Origin: Terfezia claveryi
Lineage: Eukaryota > Ascomycota > Pezizomycetes > Pezizales > Pezizaceae
Assembly (NCBI GenBank): GCA_015179025.1
Contig: WHUX01000046.1
Coordinates: forward strand, 62,001-126,000
Reading direction: 5' to 3'
Length of the DNA stretch: 64,000 nt
How positions within the stretch are numbered: the first letter of the stretch is position 1; each line of letters opens with the position of its first letter. This document shows, piece by piece, positions 9,001-21,391 of this stretch. The notes beneath the pieces were generated by a model. That model saw only the letters and a list, made by a program, of their open reading frames with translations. It was not told where the DNA came from and did not search any database. The position numbers and the translations under genes are program-made.

Positions 9001-9638
9001 TACAGTCACAACTTGCTAAACCGGACTGCATAAATCCCCAGGATCCTGTCCGGTTTAGACTAGCGTCCGGTATAACAAAATTTTGCGGCGGGGCAGTAAA
9101 ATCTCAAATCAAAGGAAAGAAGCATATCGGAAGGCATACCTAGACATATTTCCAGTCTCGCTACAATAATAAGTAAGATCTATAATGTTCTGACAGTGTT
9201 AGGAGGTCGCTAATAATATTATAGGATGGGCAATAAGCGGGCTTTCTCTCTGAGAAAGAAATATGAGATCTGTCAACCGCTTTTTCCAAAGCACGTATGT
9301 TTATGCTCTTGCTTTTCCACACACTCCAACTCAACTCTCCATCCAAGACTTGGTTGATACTATCAGTCAGGCACAAGAAGGACTTAAATATTATCAGCAG
9401 AAGCATAAGGTTCAAGCATCACTTAAGGACTTCCGGGTTCCAACTTCCTCTTCCTCAGGTACCCCGTCCGGTTCTGCTAATTAATTTTCTATGTATATAT
9501 TTTTTTATTCTTGAGATTGCTTGTCCGGTCCGGTTTACTATTTGTCCGGTATAGCCAATAAAATTTTGCGCTGTAGTTCCAAAGGTAATAGCAAGTTTTC
9601 CGGTTAAAGGCGTTCCGGTTTAGCAAGTTGTGACTGTA
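9001..9638. mobile_element. pogo-like MITE or internally deleted pogo element
   Basis: Perfect 25-bp terminal inverted repeats. The left end reads TACAGTCACAACTTGC then TAAACCGGA (9001-9025), and the right end is its exact reverse complement (9614-9638). If the outermost TA is the target duplication, the element starts CAGT and ends ACTG, which is typical of Tc1/mariner-pogo (Tigger/Fot1) elements. TCCGGTTTA-like motifs recur just inside both ends (9049 and about 9528), and a CCGGTATA..AAAATTTTGCG block is repeated in the same orientation. The interior has a 73-codon frame (9263-9484) reading LSIQDLVDTISQAQEGLKYY, which could be the tail of a transposase, but no catalytic motif remains. It is therefore non-autonomous. 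Confidence 0.85.
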
Positions 9639-10282
9639 ATGCATATGGTACTACACTAACAACGATCGACTATCACGTGACTTCAACTTAACCACCTGAG
9701 ACAAAGTAATATTGAACAACAAGGAATAACAAGCAAGGAGTAGGGGGCCTCGCCTTACAGAGGAACAAGGAGGACCGCCGATGGCGGGGTTTCTGCAATA
9801 TAATCATACCAGTAGTTGGCCAACGGAAAGATGGTTACAGCGAACAAGAGCGCCCCTCAAGCTGAAATAGATCCGTCCTTCCTGAAACAGACCACTACAG
9901 GAATAGCTATACCCAGGATCTCCGCTCCTCCAACACAACTTTCATGGATCCACAATACTCTCCATATCAGTTTGCGCAAACCATACAAGCGCAATGATTA
10001 ATGTGATTTAGTCAGCCAGGACTTGCTGAAGGGGGACCGATGGATCCATGGAAGGTCAAAAGAGTACAGAATTCCGTACTGAACCAAGTCCAGAAAACGC
10101 CAGTACAAAGTTCATTGGGGTCGGATATACCCCTTATTATGACGATAGGTGGTTGGGTAGCTGGGATGGGTAGTAAGTATTCGCCTTGAGGTAGAGTATC
10201 CAAAGAATATACCTGTTAACCTATTGGTACGGAGTTGAGTGATATATGTATATAATGTGTAGTAGCTCTATTTGAGGAGCAT
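9639..10282. other. intergenic, no supported gene
   Basis: Two small frames (9816-10001 plus, 10012-10203 minus) lack any recognisable motif or splicing partner and are not called. Confidence 0.4.
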
Positions 10283-10327
10283 AGTACGTACTACGAGAGG
10301 CTTATGCCAACCAGACTAAGTACGTAC
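10283..10327 (-). mobile_element. 27-bp micro-element with perfect 9-bp duplication
   Basis: The element (10292-10318) reads TAGTCTGGTTGGCATAAGCC then TCTCGTA on the minus strand. It is nearly the same as the copy at 4821 but inverted. AGTACGTAC flanks it at 10283-10291 and 10319-10327. Confidence 0.75.
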
Positions 10328-13071
10328 ATGCCCAACCATTACTTAATATGGGTAAGATATCTACCATGCTACAGCGTAGGACATCATTAAATATAAATAC
10401 ACATGTCGATATCCATATATTATCTAGTTTGAACGGCTTTACATCACAGAAGATGTGTTTTTCTGTAGCATGTTCTTGACTTGTATAGGCATTGTTGGAT
10501 ATGCAATTGAATTTATTGATCTAAATATATCTGTGAGTGAGAGGGAGGGGGACTGGAAAAGGTGGGGGCTGCTGTGCTAGAGGGAAACTATAGATTTAGT
10601 TATAATTTACACCCCGAAGGAAAGTGACTTCCTGTCACTTTTGGTAGTTATGTTTGGCTACTCGCGCCTCTAGAAGACGGCAATAACCTCCATAGTTTTT
10701 CCGATGGATTTGGGGAGCCGTGAAACATGTATGAATAACCCTTCATCTAAGGAAATGTAGAAGGGTGTGTGAAATATTTCGTAGGAATTGTCGTCCTCGT
10801 CAACATTGAGATCATCAGAGATATCGTAATGTTGCACGTGAAAAGTTGGTGACTCACTGGGGCTAATTAATCAACCCTCTTAGGTTTATGTCAATTGGAT
10901 AATATAGGGATATGTCATTCTGAGGAAGACATACATGAAGCACTAACAACTCCCCCTGCTGGCTTGAAGAGACGTATGAAATCGTACTGGGCCAAATAAT
11001 CCACAAAACTGACATCCTTCTAACATAACACGCCTTTCGGTGACTTACCGGGGCGAAGCGGCCTCCAGGATTTTCTGAGATCGTGGCTGCATTGGACGTT
11101 GCTGAGAATGAGGGTCCCAGGACATTGCTTGCAGAGGAAGAGTAGTTGAATATCTGTGGGAATTTGATAATACATTTGTTCCGACTACTCAACGCATATT
11201 ACTGCTCAAGTGAGTTTGATTCCTAGCTAATTGGCTTTGATTTTGTCTTGCTTGCTGGTCAAACATCTATACTATGTACTGCATTTGCAGGATCCCGCTA
11301 CCTTGATTGTACATCGCACAATCGGAAAGATCATATTTCAGCTTCTAGATTGCCAAGTTTGAGCACAAAACTCACAATTGCAAAACTATGCTACAGTTTA
11401 ATCAGAGCCTTAGCATTAAGCATGTCCACTGCTCCTATATACAGCATAGACACCTGTGGTATGTTATACCACAAGGCTACATGGCTGCATTCTTATTTAT
11501 GCATAGGCTACCGCAAAAATTTCTTAGTTTTTACGGCAGCTTAGTCATGGGTTTTGGTCTCTTCGAGAGGTTGTGCAACGGTTTTGGAACTTAAGACCTT
11601 AAAAGGTCCTATTCATGTTAGAATGGCTTTAGCTTAACTGAGAGAGACTTAGAATCTTCTTATACATACCCTACAACACCTTCACTTTGCATACCCCGCC
11701 ACCTATTATCTCTGGTCACACGGCACCAGAGAACGTCGGGAATTATTGCAGCGTTCTGCAAGCCTGGGTCTTAAAGATGTCCCATAGAAAATCTGTGACG
11801 GAGGAAAGGCATTATGTATTACCTCATACAGCCTAGAGCAAACTGGTTACCGCGGCGGTTACTAGAGGAGAATCCAGCGTGGGTGGATGAATTTCACATC
11901 GGATATGGCCATGGTACTCGTTGATGCTGGATACAAAGGATGACGTATCATGCCGTTCGCAATTTTAAATTTTAGTGTGCACACATACATGAGCATACGT
12001 ACACATACGCAGCCTTGCGATTCCCGACCCCATTTATCTCCACCAGTATATTAAGCTAGCTTAAGGTTATCATGAGGTGTATCGTCCTCTAGATATGTAG
12101 CTGTGAATGAACATCAAGGTCGAGGAGGGGGCGAATAGACAGCATGGGTGCAATAACTACAAGATTTTTGAAATTATCGTAGGCCAATGGTTAGATGATG
12201 GCTTACATGCATAGGGATATTGAAGCCTGTATTGAGCCAGGCGATTGCGTATATACCACATACCTGAGAGGCTTGACTTACGACCAACGACGTATCATTC
12301 CCTGGAAGCCAAGGATATATGTACGCGAACAGTTTCGAGCTCCCTCATGCTAGTGGTTGACATGATACGGATGTGCTATATATGTTTAGCTGTGCGCTTG
12401 CGTCGTAAGTTCCTGGACCTAAATACCTGAAGTAGCAAAATATTCAAATTATTTCTATACTGGGTCCTAGGGATTGGTTGATTTTTTTTCCAATTGCATA
12501 TCTCAATTCCTTGGCCGAGTGGTTTCTCCTCGGGCCCTGTGTTGTCTCTTTGGGTCACTATTTTCCTTTGCCGGAGTTATCATGTATTTGAGTTGTGTAT
12601 GTAATAGTTGCGGTTAGGGCCACAGTGTAAATTAGCACAATAAAATCGAATCAGCAACCGTGGATTTTAGTCAGCCATGCTAGGTATACTGTAGCTACGA
12701 GCCAACCAGACGACATTTATCTCGTTAATTTTAGCTTTGGACCTTATTTGTTTAGACGAATTTTGCATAATGCATATAATGACCATGAACCCTGTCGATG
12801 AGAGCGGCGTTCGCCACCGGCCCAAATTCAGTAAGTTACTTCTATACTGCGACATGAGCCACGTATACATGGGAGCAGTAGAAATATACCGATCAAGAGA
12901 TTTTCACGCAGTATTCGTACCACAAGAAGATTATAGGAGAATATACTATCTAGCGAGTAGAGGGAAATGTGGTATAAGTATTACCTTCACGCTTCCCATT
13001 AACGGCATCCAAGATTGCGATCACTACACCAATCAACCGACCTTACGAATTCTATAGTTACCACATTTACA
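10328..13071. other. gene-poor 2.7 kb
   Basis: No convincing coding region. A partial family motif GAGCCAACCAGACGA lies at 12699-12713. A 106-codon frame at 12737-13057 ends against the dioxygenase start; it has no recognisable domain and overlaps what should be promoter, so it is not called. Confidence 0.4.
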
Positions 13072-14658
13072 ATGAAGCTTTCCTCGAACTTTATCTCTAC
13101 ATTATTTGTGATCTTGGTCAGCAACCCAAGTCGACTCTTTGTCTCCAATGTCGCTGCGCATGGAGCTATGGAGACTCCACAAGAGCTCGCTCGCCGTGCT
13201 GAGCATATAAACCAGGCCAGAGCTAGTTTGGAAAAGTGTGTAGAGAAGATTTATACCCGTGAAAGAATGGAACAAAGGCTTGGCAGGCGCAATGCATTGG
13301 TTGATCAATTTGTGGAAATGAAGAAGAGGGACGGAGTGGAAAGTGAGCATCAAGTTTACCTGTCCCTTTCAATCACGACAACTAAGATAACCTCCATGGG
13401 CATGTTGAACTTACGCACAACTTGGCAGTTTCCTTGAACCCGGCACTCAAAAAGCGTGACTTATCTAGCGAGGTTGACGTCAACTCCTTGTTCCCAGCCA
13501 ACCCTACGTGTGTCCTAGCGCCAGAGTTGACAATTGGGCCTTACTGTATGTATCTTTCGCCCCATTAAGGGGACATTCAATCCTTTGGAACAATATGATA
13601 TTGACATTTGAGTATAGATGCCTCAAATCAACTCATCCGCAATGATATGCGAGAGGATATTGACGGTGTTGAGCTCCTGCTGGCTCTAGAAATCATTGAT
13701 GTCAACACCTGCAAGGTTGTTCCCAATGTCATGATCGACTTCTGGCATTGCTCCAACATTGGTACGCTTATCAATCGACCTTTGCTTGAACCCAACACTT
13801 TTGACGAGCTGATAAGCTTAGTGCTAACTGCTTCTATCTACACCAGGCAAATACTCGGCTTTTAGCAACGAAGGGACCGCAGTAAGTTGAGAAATAGCTT
13901 TCGTTCCAAATATGGACACCACTCATATACTAATTTATATAGGGAGAAACATTCAACCGTGGTCTTCAAGCCACCGGATCCGATGGTATCGCCACTATTA
14001 CGACCATCTTCCCTGGTTGGTATACCGGCCGTGCAACTCACATTCACATTGCTGCCCATATCAACGGAACCATCTCCTCCAACGGAGACTTCTACAGCGG
14101 TGGCGTAAACCCCCACATCGGCCAGCTTTTCTTCCCCGAAAACACACTCAAGGAGATTCAGAGCAACTCTCACTATACTACCAATAGTAACACTCGAACC
14201 CTCAACACCGAGGATAGTATCTATAGCCAGGGCAATGTTAGTGGCCTCAACCCCGAGATGGCTATCCACTATATCACCGAAGGAAACATCAATGCCGGTA
14301 TCGTTGCGACAATGGTTGTTGGTATTGATACTAGCAAGAACTACTCCTTGACCATGTCGGGAGGTTCCGGAAATGGAGGTCCCGGCAGTGAAACCGTACC
14401 AGGTGATGTAGATAATACTATGAATAGCAGCGCAACCCCCAGTGCAACCTCAACAAGTACCACTGGAGGAACTGTTGGTGAGTTTACATCCTCTGCATTA
14501 CCAAGTTGATTACATTCGATATTTCTACTGAAGAGGAATGGCTAATATATCTGCGAAATCCCTCACCAGGTGCCATAGCCAATATCTTCACTCTCCAAGG
14601 TCTGGGTATTTCTTCAATTTTGTCTGTCGTTCTTGGGCTCTATCTTTTCAATATGTAA
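13072..14658 (+). CDS. extracellular intradiol ring-cleavage dioxygenase, GPI-anchored
   Basis: Six exons: 13072-13342, 13429-13545, 13618-13761, 13847-13881, 13943-14477 and 14570-14658. All introns are GT..AG (72-92 bp, one of 61 bp), with branch-like CTAAC or CTAAT. The joined frame gives 396 residues. It starts with a signal peptide (MKLSSNFISTLFVILV) and an HGAMETPQELARRAEHINQA propeptide region. The catalytic domain follows: CVLAPELTIGPYY (first Tyr ligand), LIRNDMREDIDGVELLL, CKVVPNVMIDFWHC and IFPGWYTGRATHIHIAAH, holding the second Tyr and the two His iron ligands. It should open catechol-type aromatic rings outside the cell using non-haem Fe(III). After a Ser/Thr-rich linker (about residues 335-365), the small last exon encodes a hydrophobic tail (IFTLQGLGISSILSVVLGLY) typical of a GPI-anchor signal. 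Homologues are often simply secreted, so wall or membrane attachment is a notable variation. The substrate cannot be read from sequence. Confidence 0.9.
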
Positions 14659-16884
14659 TACCTCAGTTGGCCAATTGTCTCCTTGCATGTCAGGATCATA
14701 GTTTCAGGGATCGTACAGTACCCTCTTGGTTGGGTCTTTTGCATGAAAAATCACAAATAATTTACTTAGTCCCGAATTTAAATTAGGGCATATCGTTCCA
14801 GGGTGCGAATTTTCTGGTTGGTGGCATTACCCTGAACTGAAAATAGGCTGTACAGTATAAATTAAAATACTTCCAGCTAAGATTCACACCAGACTAGCTA
14901 AACTTGGCTATTGCATTAGTGGGAATTAAGGTCCTAGGAAGCGAATACCTGCAGTTCTAGAAGACCTTACTATAGATATTTTATTTCGCTCAACAAAAGT
15001 AGAGGATTTGAGCAGAGTTCTTCTCAAGGAAGCAACGGTGAGTGCTGCTCTGTGTGGTTAATGCTCTGGTTTTGCCGGCAATGAAACGGTAGTCTGGTTA
15101 AGGCAATTGCCAGTCGCTAGTAGCCTATACGGTGCATTTCCAGCAGAAGTTGCCCTTTCCAGAATGCTCTAAATAGGTAGTATCTACTGCCCTGTCAACT
15201 GCCTAAGTTAGCATGTTGTGTAGAATATTACTGGGTACTTGTGAATTTTGAGTTTTTCTAGACTAGTTCGAATCAATATTCATATTTGATTTTATTAGCT
15301 CTAAATATTTGTGTGAGTGGTCCTTTTCAACTTACACGCTGTTACCCTGAGCTCAACCTGCGAGTACTGAGGGTAACTCTGTTGGAAGTCTTCCTCCAAT
15401 GCAGGCCTAGGCCTACCTAGGGACAATAGTACTTACACACAAAGATATCATATGTATATACAATCAGTTTAAACTTAATTATCGGTGTGGCCACCGGAGC
15501 TGCAGAGTGGATATAGATATGCGTCACGCCTCCAGCCCCAGATGCAGAGTCGGGCTTCTCTTACACGGGTTTCGAGATATCCAGAAAAAAAAAAAAAAAA
15601 CACGTACCGGGAGTAGTAGGCTAGGCAGATTTAGATCGATCAAGATGGCAAGGAAGAAGAGGCGGTTGAGAACTTTCTTCACACCAACAATTTCTCTGCG
15701 GTAATGAAGGACAGATATAGGCATTGTCAAACAAGTACAGTACATAGCGGGATTTTTCCTACCCTATTTACAGATTTTTCTTCCCTTTCCAGTCCTACTT
15801 CCTCTACACACTGCTATCCCATACTTCCCCCCCCCCCCCCCCAAAGCCAACATATATCGATCAGCTCCATTTCTCACCCTCATTAGCGTGATTTTATATG
15901 TATATAGCACTACTTGCGGGTGATAGGTTAATCTTGTCTGACCTTTTGAATCCACCCGAGGGTTCTGGGTGGCTTCCAATGCTTAAATTGCCGCAGAGGC
16001 ATAGGTGCGTACTAGTTGGTAGTGCCGGGAAGCGGATTTATTTGGGAGGGAGGAGTAGACAATATGCAAATCCAGAAAGGAAAGATTTCAATTAAAAAGG
16101 CACATTACTCGTATGCAGTTCCGCTTCCATTTCACCCCCTATCCCGAAGCCTCCCCAATCCCAGCTTCCACTTTAAATTTCCCCAATGTTATGGTAATCC
16201 ATAATTAATATAAGCATCGACTATATTGCTTATAGCACCGCATCATTTCCGCATCCTCTAGGCGCTGAATCCTAGTAAATTCATAAGGCTGGAAAAGCTA
16301 CCGGTCTATACTACCATTATGACGAGATCCAGGAGCGGAGTAAAACATGTATATATAATATAGCTAGCTAGCCGATAGCCGTCCGTTAAACTACATGTCC
16401 TGAGAGATATCCAATAAATGCTCCGTACCGACGTATCATTTGCTACCTCAACCTTAATATATATGTCGGTCTTTGCTACTTATCTAGCAGGTGTACCACT
16501 TGATTGGGCCTGTCTGGCATTTTCTTTATGAATCAGCATACATTTAGATATTTATGCGCGCCTAACCTTTTTTTTTTTTTTTCAACCATTACTCGTGTGC
16601 GCAACCTGAGGGGTCGCATGACGAGCCGCCCGGAAGCCCGGGTGGATTCAAGGCTGATACATGGGTGGATTCAGGGCTAACTATGTACAATATGATAAAT
16701 AGATAATTGAATAAATACCATTAAAAATCCCTTCAGCGTCCAGCTAGGGCCCTAGGGGGCGGTACAGGTAGGCGAAGTACGCCTCCTCTAACCTTGCGAC
16801 TACATGTAAAAGGCTGACAGTGATTCGCGTGGGATCCTGCCTTCTTAAACAGCTGAAGTGGGGTGTGGATGAGTGACATGAAAC
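14659..16884. other. intergenic, low-complexity tracts
   Basis: No supported gene. It holds an A16-type run near 15585-15600, a C run near 15829-15842 and a T run near 16569-16583. A decayed TAGTCTGGTTAAGG motif starts near 15090. This is the 3' flank shared by the converging dioxygenase and NLR genes. Confidence 0.45.
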
Positions 16885-19800
16885 CTAAAGAGTAAAGGCG
16901 GCAGGATTGAAGCGTATGAAGGTAACACGACCACTTGTATAACCCATTCCTAGAATATTGTCTTTCACAGCATAGATGGATGTTCGATAATCGGCAGGCA
17001 GGAATAGTACTCTCTTTGTATTCGTGGTTACCCATTCATCAATAACAAAGAATATTGAAGGGAAGATTGCCTGTGTGGTAGTGTTAGAAAGAAGTTGAGA
17101 TGTAAGAGTGAGCATTCCAAAGTTTGTAGACAGTTGTGCCCTACCACAGAAATGTAGGGAGTCAATCTCTCGCCCGGTGTGTAGTTCTTCAATCACCGTC
17201 GTTTGGATAACGTCCCATAGCCTGACTGTCTTGTCATATGATGCAGAGGCAATCAACTTTCCGTCCGGCGAGAACACAACTGCCTTGATGCCCTCAGAAT
17301 GACCCTCAAGAACCCCGCATGACCCTCCTGTTGCTGTATCCCATAGCCTGACTGTCTTGTCCCGTGATGCAGAGGCAATCAGCTTTCCGTCCGGCGAGAA
17401 CACAACTGCCTTGACAACCCCAGAATGACCCCCAAGAACCCCGCATGACCCTCCTGTTGCTGTATCCCATAGCCTGACTGTATTGTCCCATGATGCAGAG
17501 GCAATCAGCTTTCCGTCCGGCGAGAACACAACTGCCATGACAATCCTAGAATGACCCTCAAGAACCCCGCATGACCCTCCTGTTGCTGTATCCCATAGCC
17601 TGACTGTATTGTCATCTGATGCAGAGGCAATCAGCTTTCCGTCCGGCGAGAACACAACTGCCATGACAATCCCAGAATGACCCTCAAGAACCCCGCATGA
17701 CCCTCCTGTTGCTGTATCCCATAGCCTGACTGTATTGTCCCATAATGCAGAGGCAATCAGCTTTCCGTCCGGCGAGAACACAACTGCCATGACAATCCCA
17801 GAATGACCCTCAAGAACCCCGCATGACCCTCCTGTTGCTGTATCCCATAGCCTGACTGTCTTATCCCGTGATGCAGAGGCAATCAGCTTTCCGTCCGGCG
17901 AGAACACAACTGCCATGACAAACCCAGAATGACCCTCAAGAACCCCACATGACCCTCCTGTTGCTGTATCCCATAGCCTGACTGTATTGTCCCATGATGC
18001 AGAGGCAATCAGCTTTCCGTCCGGCGAGAACACAACTACTGTGACAACCCCAGAATGACCCTCAATAACCCCGCATGACCCTCCTGTTGCTGTATCCCAT
18101 AGCCTGACTGTATTGTCCCATGATGCAGAGGCAATCAGCTTTCCGTCCGGCGAGAACACAACTACTGTGACAAAGTCTGAATGGCCCTCAAGAACCCCGC
18201 ATGACCCTCCTGTTGCTGTATCCCATAGCCTGACTGTCTTGTCATCTGATGCAGAGGCAATCAGCTTTCCGTCCGGCGAGAACACAACTGCCATGACAAT
18301 CCCAGAATGACCCTCAAGAACCCCGCATGACCCTCCTGTTGCTGTATCCCATAGCCTGACTGTATTGTCATCTGATGCAGAGGCAATCAGCTTTCCGTCC
18401 GGCGAGAACACAACTGCCATGACAATCTCAGAATGACCCTCAAGAACCCGCATGACCCTCCTGTTGCTGTATCCCATAGCCTGACTGTCTTGTCCCGTGA
18501 TGCAGAGGCAATCAGCTTTCCGTCCGGCGAGAACACAACTGCCTTGACAACCCCAGAATGACCCCCAAGAACCCCGCATGACCCTCCTGTTGCTGTATCC
18601 CATAGCCTGACTGTATTGTCCCATGATGCAGAGGCAATCAGCTTTCCGTCCGGCGAGAACACAACTGCCATGACAATATCAGAATGACCCTCAAGAACCC
18701 CGCATGACCCTCCTGTTGCTGTATCCCATAGCCTGACTGTCTTGTCCCGTGATGCAGAGGCAATCAGCTTTCCGTCCGGCGAGAACACAACTACTATGAC
18801 AAAGTCTGAATGGCCCTCCAAGGTCAGTATCAAAGGGCTCCAGTTTTGTACTACTACGGGATCTCGCTGGATAAAAGGAATTCCATGATAATGTTGTTTC
18901 CGAACTAGGCTATTTATTGGGCTAAATAGAAGTGCCGCGTAATACAATTGCAGTGGCGCCTTCTCAATCATAAACCTATTGGACAGAATAAATCGCCAAA
19001 CATCATACACTAGTGCAAGCAAATCTTCAGAAGCATTCGACTTTTCCTGTTCCAGAGAATCATTCGATTTTTCCTTTGCTGTTAGTAATTGTGATTGCAC
19101 AAGGCGGGTCATCCCAACTTACTTTGAGCACCTTTTCTAAATCCGCAATCATAAGAACTCCTTCAGATACTTCGCCAACCAGGCTAAGCACCTCTAGCCA
19201 GTGAAGTAAGTGTTGCCTTAGAAATCGTAGTATTTTTCTGTTGTCTTCCCCAATTGCATTCCCTTGGTGAAAGTGGTAGACCCAGTAACGGCAGGCATAT
19301 CGAATATCTGCTGTAACAGCACTCTGGATAATATCCTTTGATATCTCGGTTATCAAAACACCTGGTTCTCGAATACCGCATATGTCTTGCTGAAGACACT
19401 TGGACATAACTTCAAGACAACACCGAAACAAATTAATATTAGTTTCTTTCGCGTCGACCCAGAACCTGTGATCGAAACACCTCTGTCGATCGAGAAGAAA
19501 GTCACGAAAAGATGGGTGAAATATCCGTACAGGCTGGCTTTCGATTTCCGGAACATTGAGAACGGAGCGCAATGGGGCAAGAACTGTCTTAACTTTCGCG
19601 CTTGGTAAGCAGAGTAGGTTTGCTAGGTCCTTAGTCGTCATGACATCGGATATTATGACAATTGATCCAACGATCTGTCTAAAACGTTCCAGCAATGCTT
19701 CATGCTCACGAGGATTTCGACTTCCGATTACCGAATGTTGCAACAGGTTTGTATACATATCGTCGAGATGCATGGTCGGTGACTGTGCGGAGGTATCTCC

Positions 19801-21391
19801 CCCGGACAGAATTACAGACAGTTGTTCTTCAGGAGTATACAAATCGTCCTGGATAAACCGGTAAGTGGTTGCTGCATAAATAAACAGCCCCGCTGCTCGT
19901 TCTACCAGCAGCTGAATGGTACTTTCACCCGGCCATGGTGTACTCAACTCACGCTCTGATTTTACTTCTGACAGCTTCTGTTGGAAGAAGACAAAGATAT
20001 CGTTGTTGACTGTAGGAGGAGGAATATCATGGAGCACAAGATCTTGATGTGTTTCTCTAAGCATCTTTCGGAAAGCAAGCATGATAGGGCTTTCTGGTCT
20101 GCTTGTTACAAAAACTCGTAACCGGATTGCTGCAAGGTTTCCTGCTTGGGCAAGGAGCTGTAGGATGAGTTTCATATCCTCTTCGCTTTCGCATTCATCA
20201 AGGGCATCGATTACAACCACAAATTGTATTGACTGCGCTGGAGCATTCTTTAATGGGTCATAAATGAGAAGTTGCCACTGTTCGCGTAACGTTCGTTGGT
20301 GGATATCGAAATGGTTATCGATTGTTTTTGATATCAATGGTTTGAGCCCAGGTAGACTCTCTGCTAGCTGAATGGCAATGGTAGTGAAGAACTTGCCCGC
20401 GTGGCTAATATCTCCTCGACCTCGGGAAAAGAAGAAACTTGCTGCAAGTCTTTTCTTGTCTGCGAGTTCACGGGCAACTGTCCGAGAGATTGTAGATTTA
20501 CCAGTTCCCGCCATACCATTCAGCCAGAAGATGCATGGGCTGCTAGGATCTTCATACCACTCCACAATCTGTTGACGCAGCTGTACTCGCGTACCTGGCA
20601 AACATCGATCTTCATGTTCCCAGAGGCGGTGGTTATAAGCAGCACCTTCGGCATATGGTAGCTTTAAAGGATTTGTGCCCCTAGCCAGCTGAGCGTGAAT
20701 TTCGGTCACCTTGCGGCTATTACAATGTTAAGTTTTGCCCTGCGCACATTGATTTGTGGTTAAGTGGCACTTACTTTGAGTCTTCTCCAAGTGCCACCCC
20801 TACCGCGAGCTGGCTGTGCAGTTGTCTAACCTTACGGCTATCGCATTGTTAATCTTTGTGATCTTCTCTTTTCGCCACAATTACCAGCCGTGATGCTATA
20901 CATACAACAGAGCATAAATTATGATTAACTCACTTTGTGTGTACTCCGATGTTCAGACTCAGTTTTTCACAATGTGCCCCCAACTTCAAAGTAAACCTTC
21001 CAATGTCTGCATCGGTAATTGGTTTTGACCACCGCCGGACTTTGGCCTTGTATCTTCCGACTTTCCCTGGTTTTCCCGTATATTTCTCAAGCAATGACTC
21101 CAATTCCAGGAATGTCTCACGACACCCTCCAATCTCGCCGAGGTCTGCTCCACTGCCTTGCAGTATTCTCTTTAGGGATTGATCTGATTTGTCATCAGCT
21201 TCGTTAATCAATTCCTGGATGTGTTGGAGGGTGGAATTCATAGACTCAAGTGCCGTTTGTAGCTCTTTGATACTGCCTTCATGATTTTTGACTGCAGTGG
21301 AGAAATCGGCTACAGCACTCATAACTTTTATTGTAACATCGGTGATCCCCAAGATGCTGGCTGCCACGGCAACAACCTCAAGGCCAGACAT
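16885..21391 (-). CDS. NLR/STAND receptor: N-terminal STAND domain, NACHT, 13 WD40 repeats; one-base deletion
   Basis: Four exons on the minus strand: 21391-20934, 20837-20775, 20716-19123 and 19073-16885; introns of 96, 58 and 49 bp. Exon 1 (MSGLEVVAVAASILGITDV...) is the helical N-terminal domain typical of fungal STAND proteins. The NACHT NTPase follows, with Walker A GMAGTGKST (about residue 241) and Walker B VVVIDALDECE (about 345). A helical linker then leads to WD40 repeats of exactly 42 residues (126 bp), nearly identical to each other (EGHS..V..VVFSPDGKLIASAS.D.TVRLWDTATGGSCGVL). Three repeats precede and ten follow a deletion of one C in the CCCC run near 18447-18450 (CAAGAACCCGCATG against CAAGAACCCCGCATG elsewhere), which breaks the frame in the middle of the array. 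Corrected length would be about 1434 residues. Such proteins act in fungal non-self recognition and programmed cell death; the WD array is the presumed ligand sensor. It is either a disabled allele or an assembly slip in the array. Confidence 0.85.
17174..18820 (-). repeat. 126-bp tandem repeat array coding WD40 units
   Basis: Thirteen units, each with the same CCGTCCGGCGAGAACACAAC segment every 126 bp. Differences cluster at a few codons: D/W/R/Y before the D of the DNTV/DKTV segment, and the residues after EGHS. This is the pattern of high internal conservation with variable surface positions. It maintains the receptor's binding face and recombines readily. Confidence 0.95.

Noticed and set aside
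12737..13057. 106-codon frame before the dioxygenase
   Set aside because: No motif, overlaps the expected promoter, ends only 15 bp before the dioxygenase ATG.
17174..18820. CRISPR-like or satellite array
   Set aside because: The 126-bp periodic units are coding WD40 repeats within an NLR gene; no spacers of uniform unique sequence.
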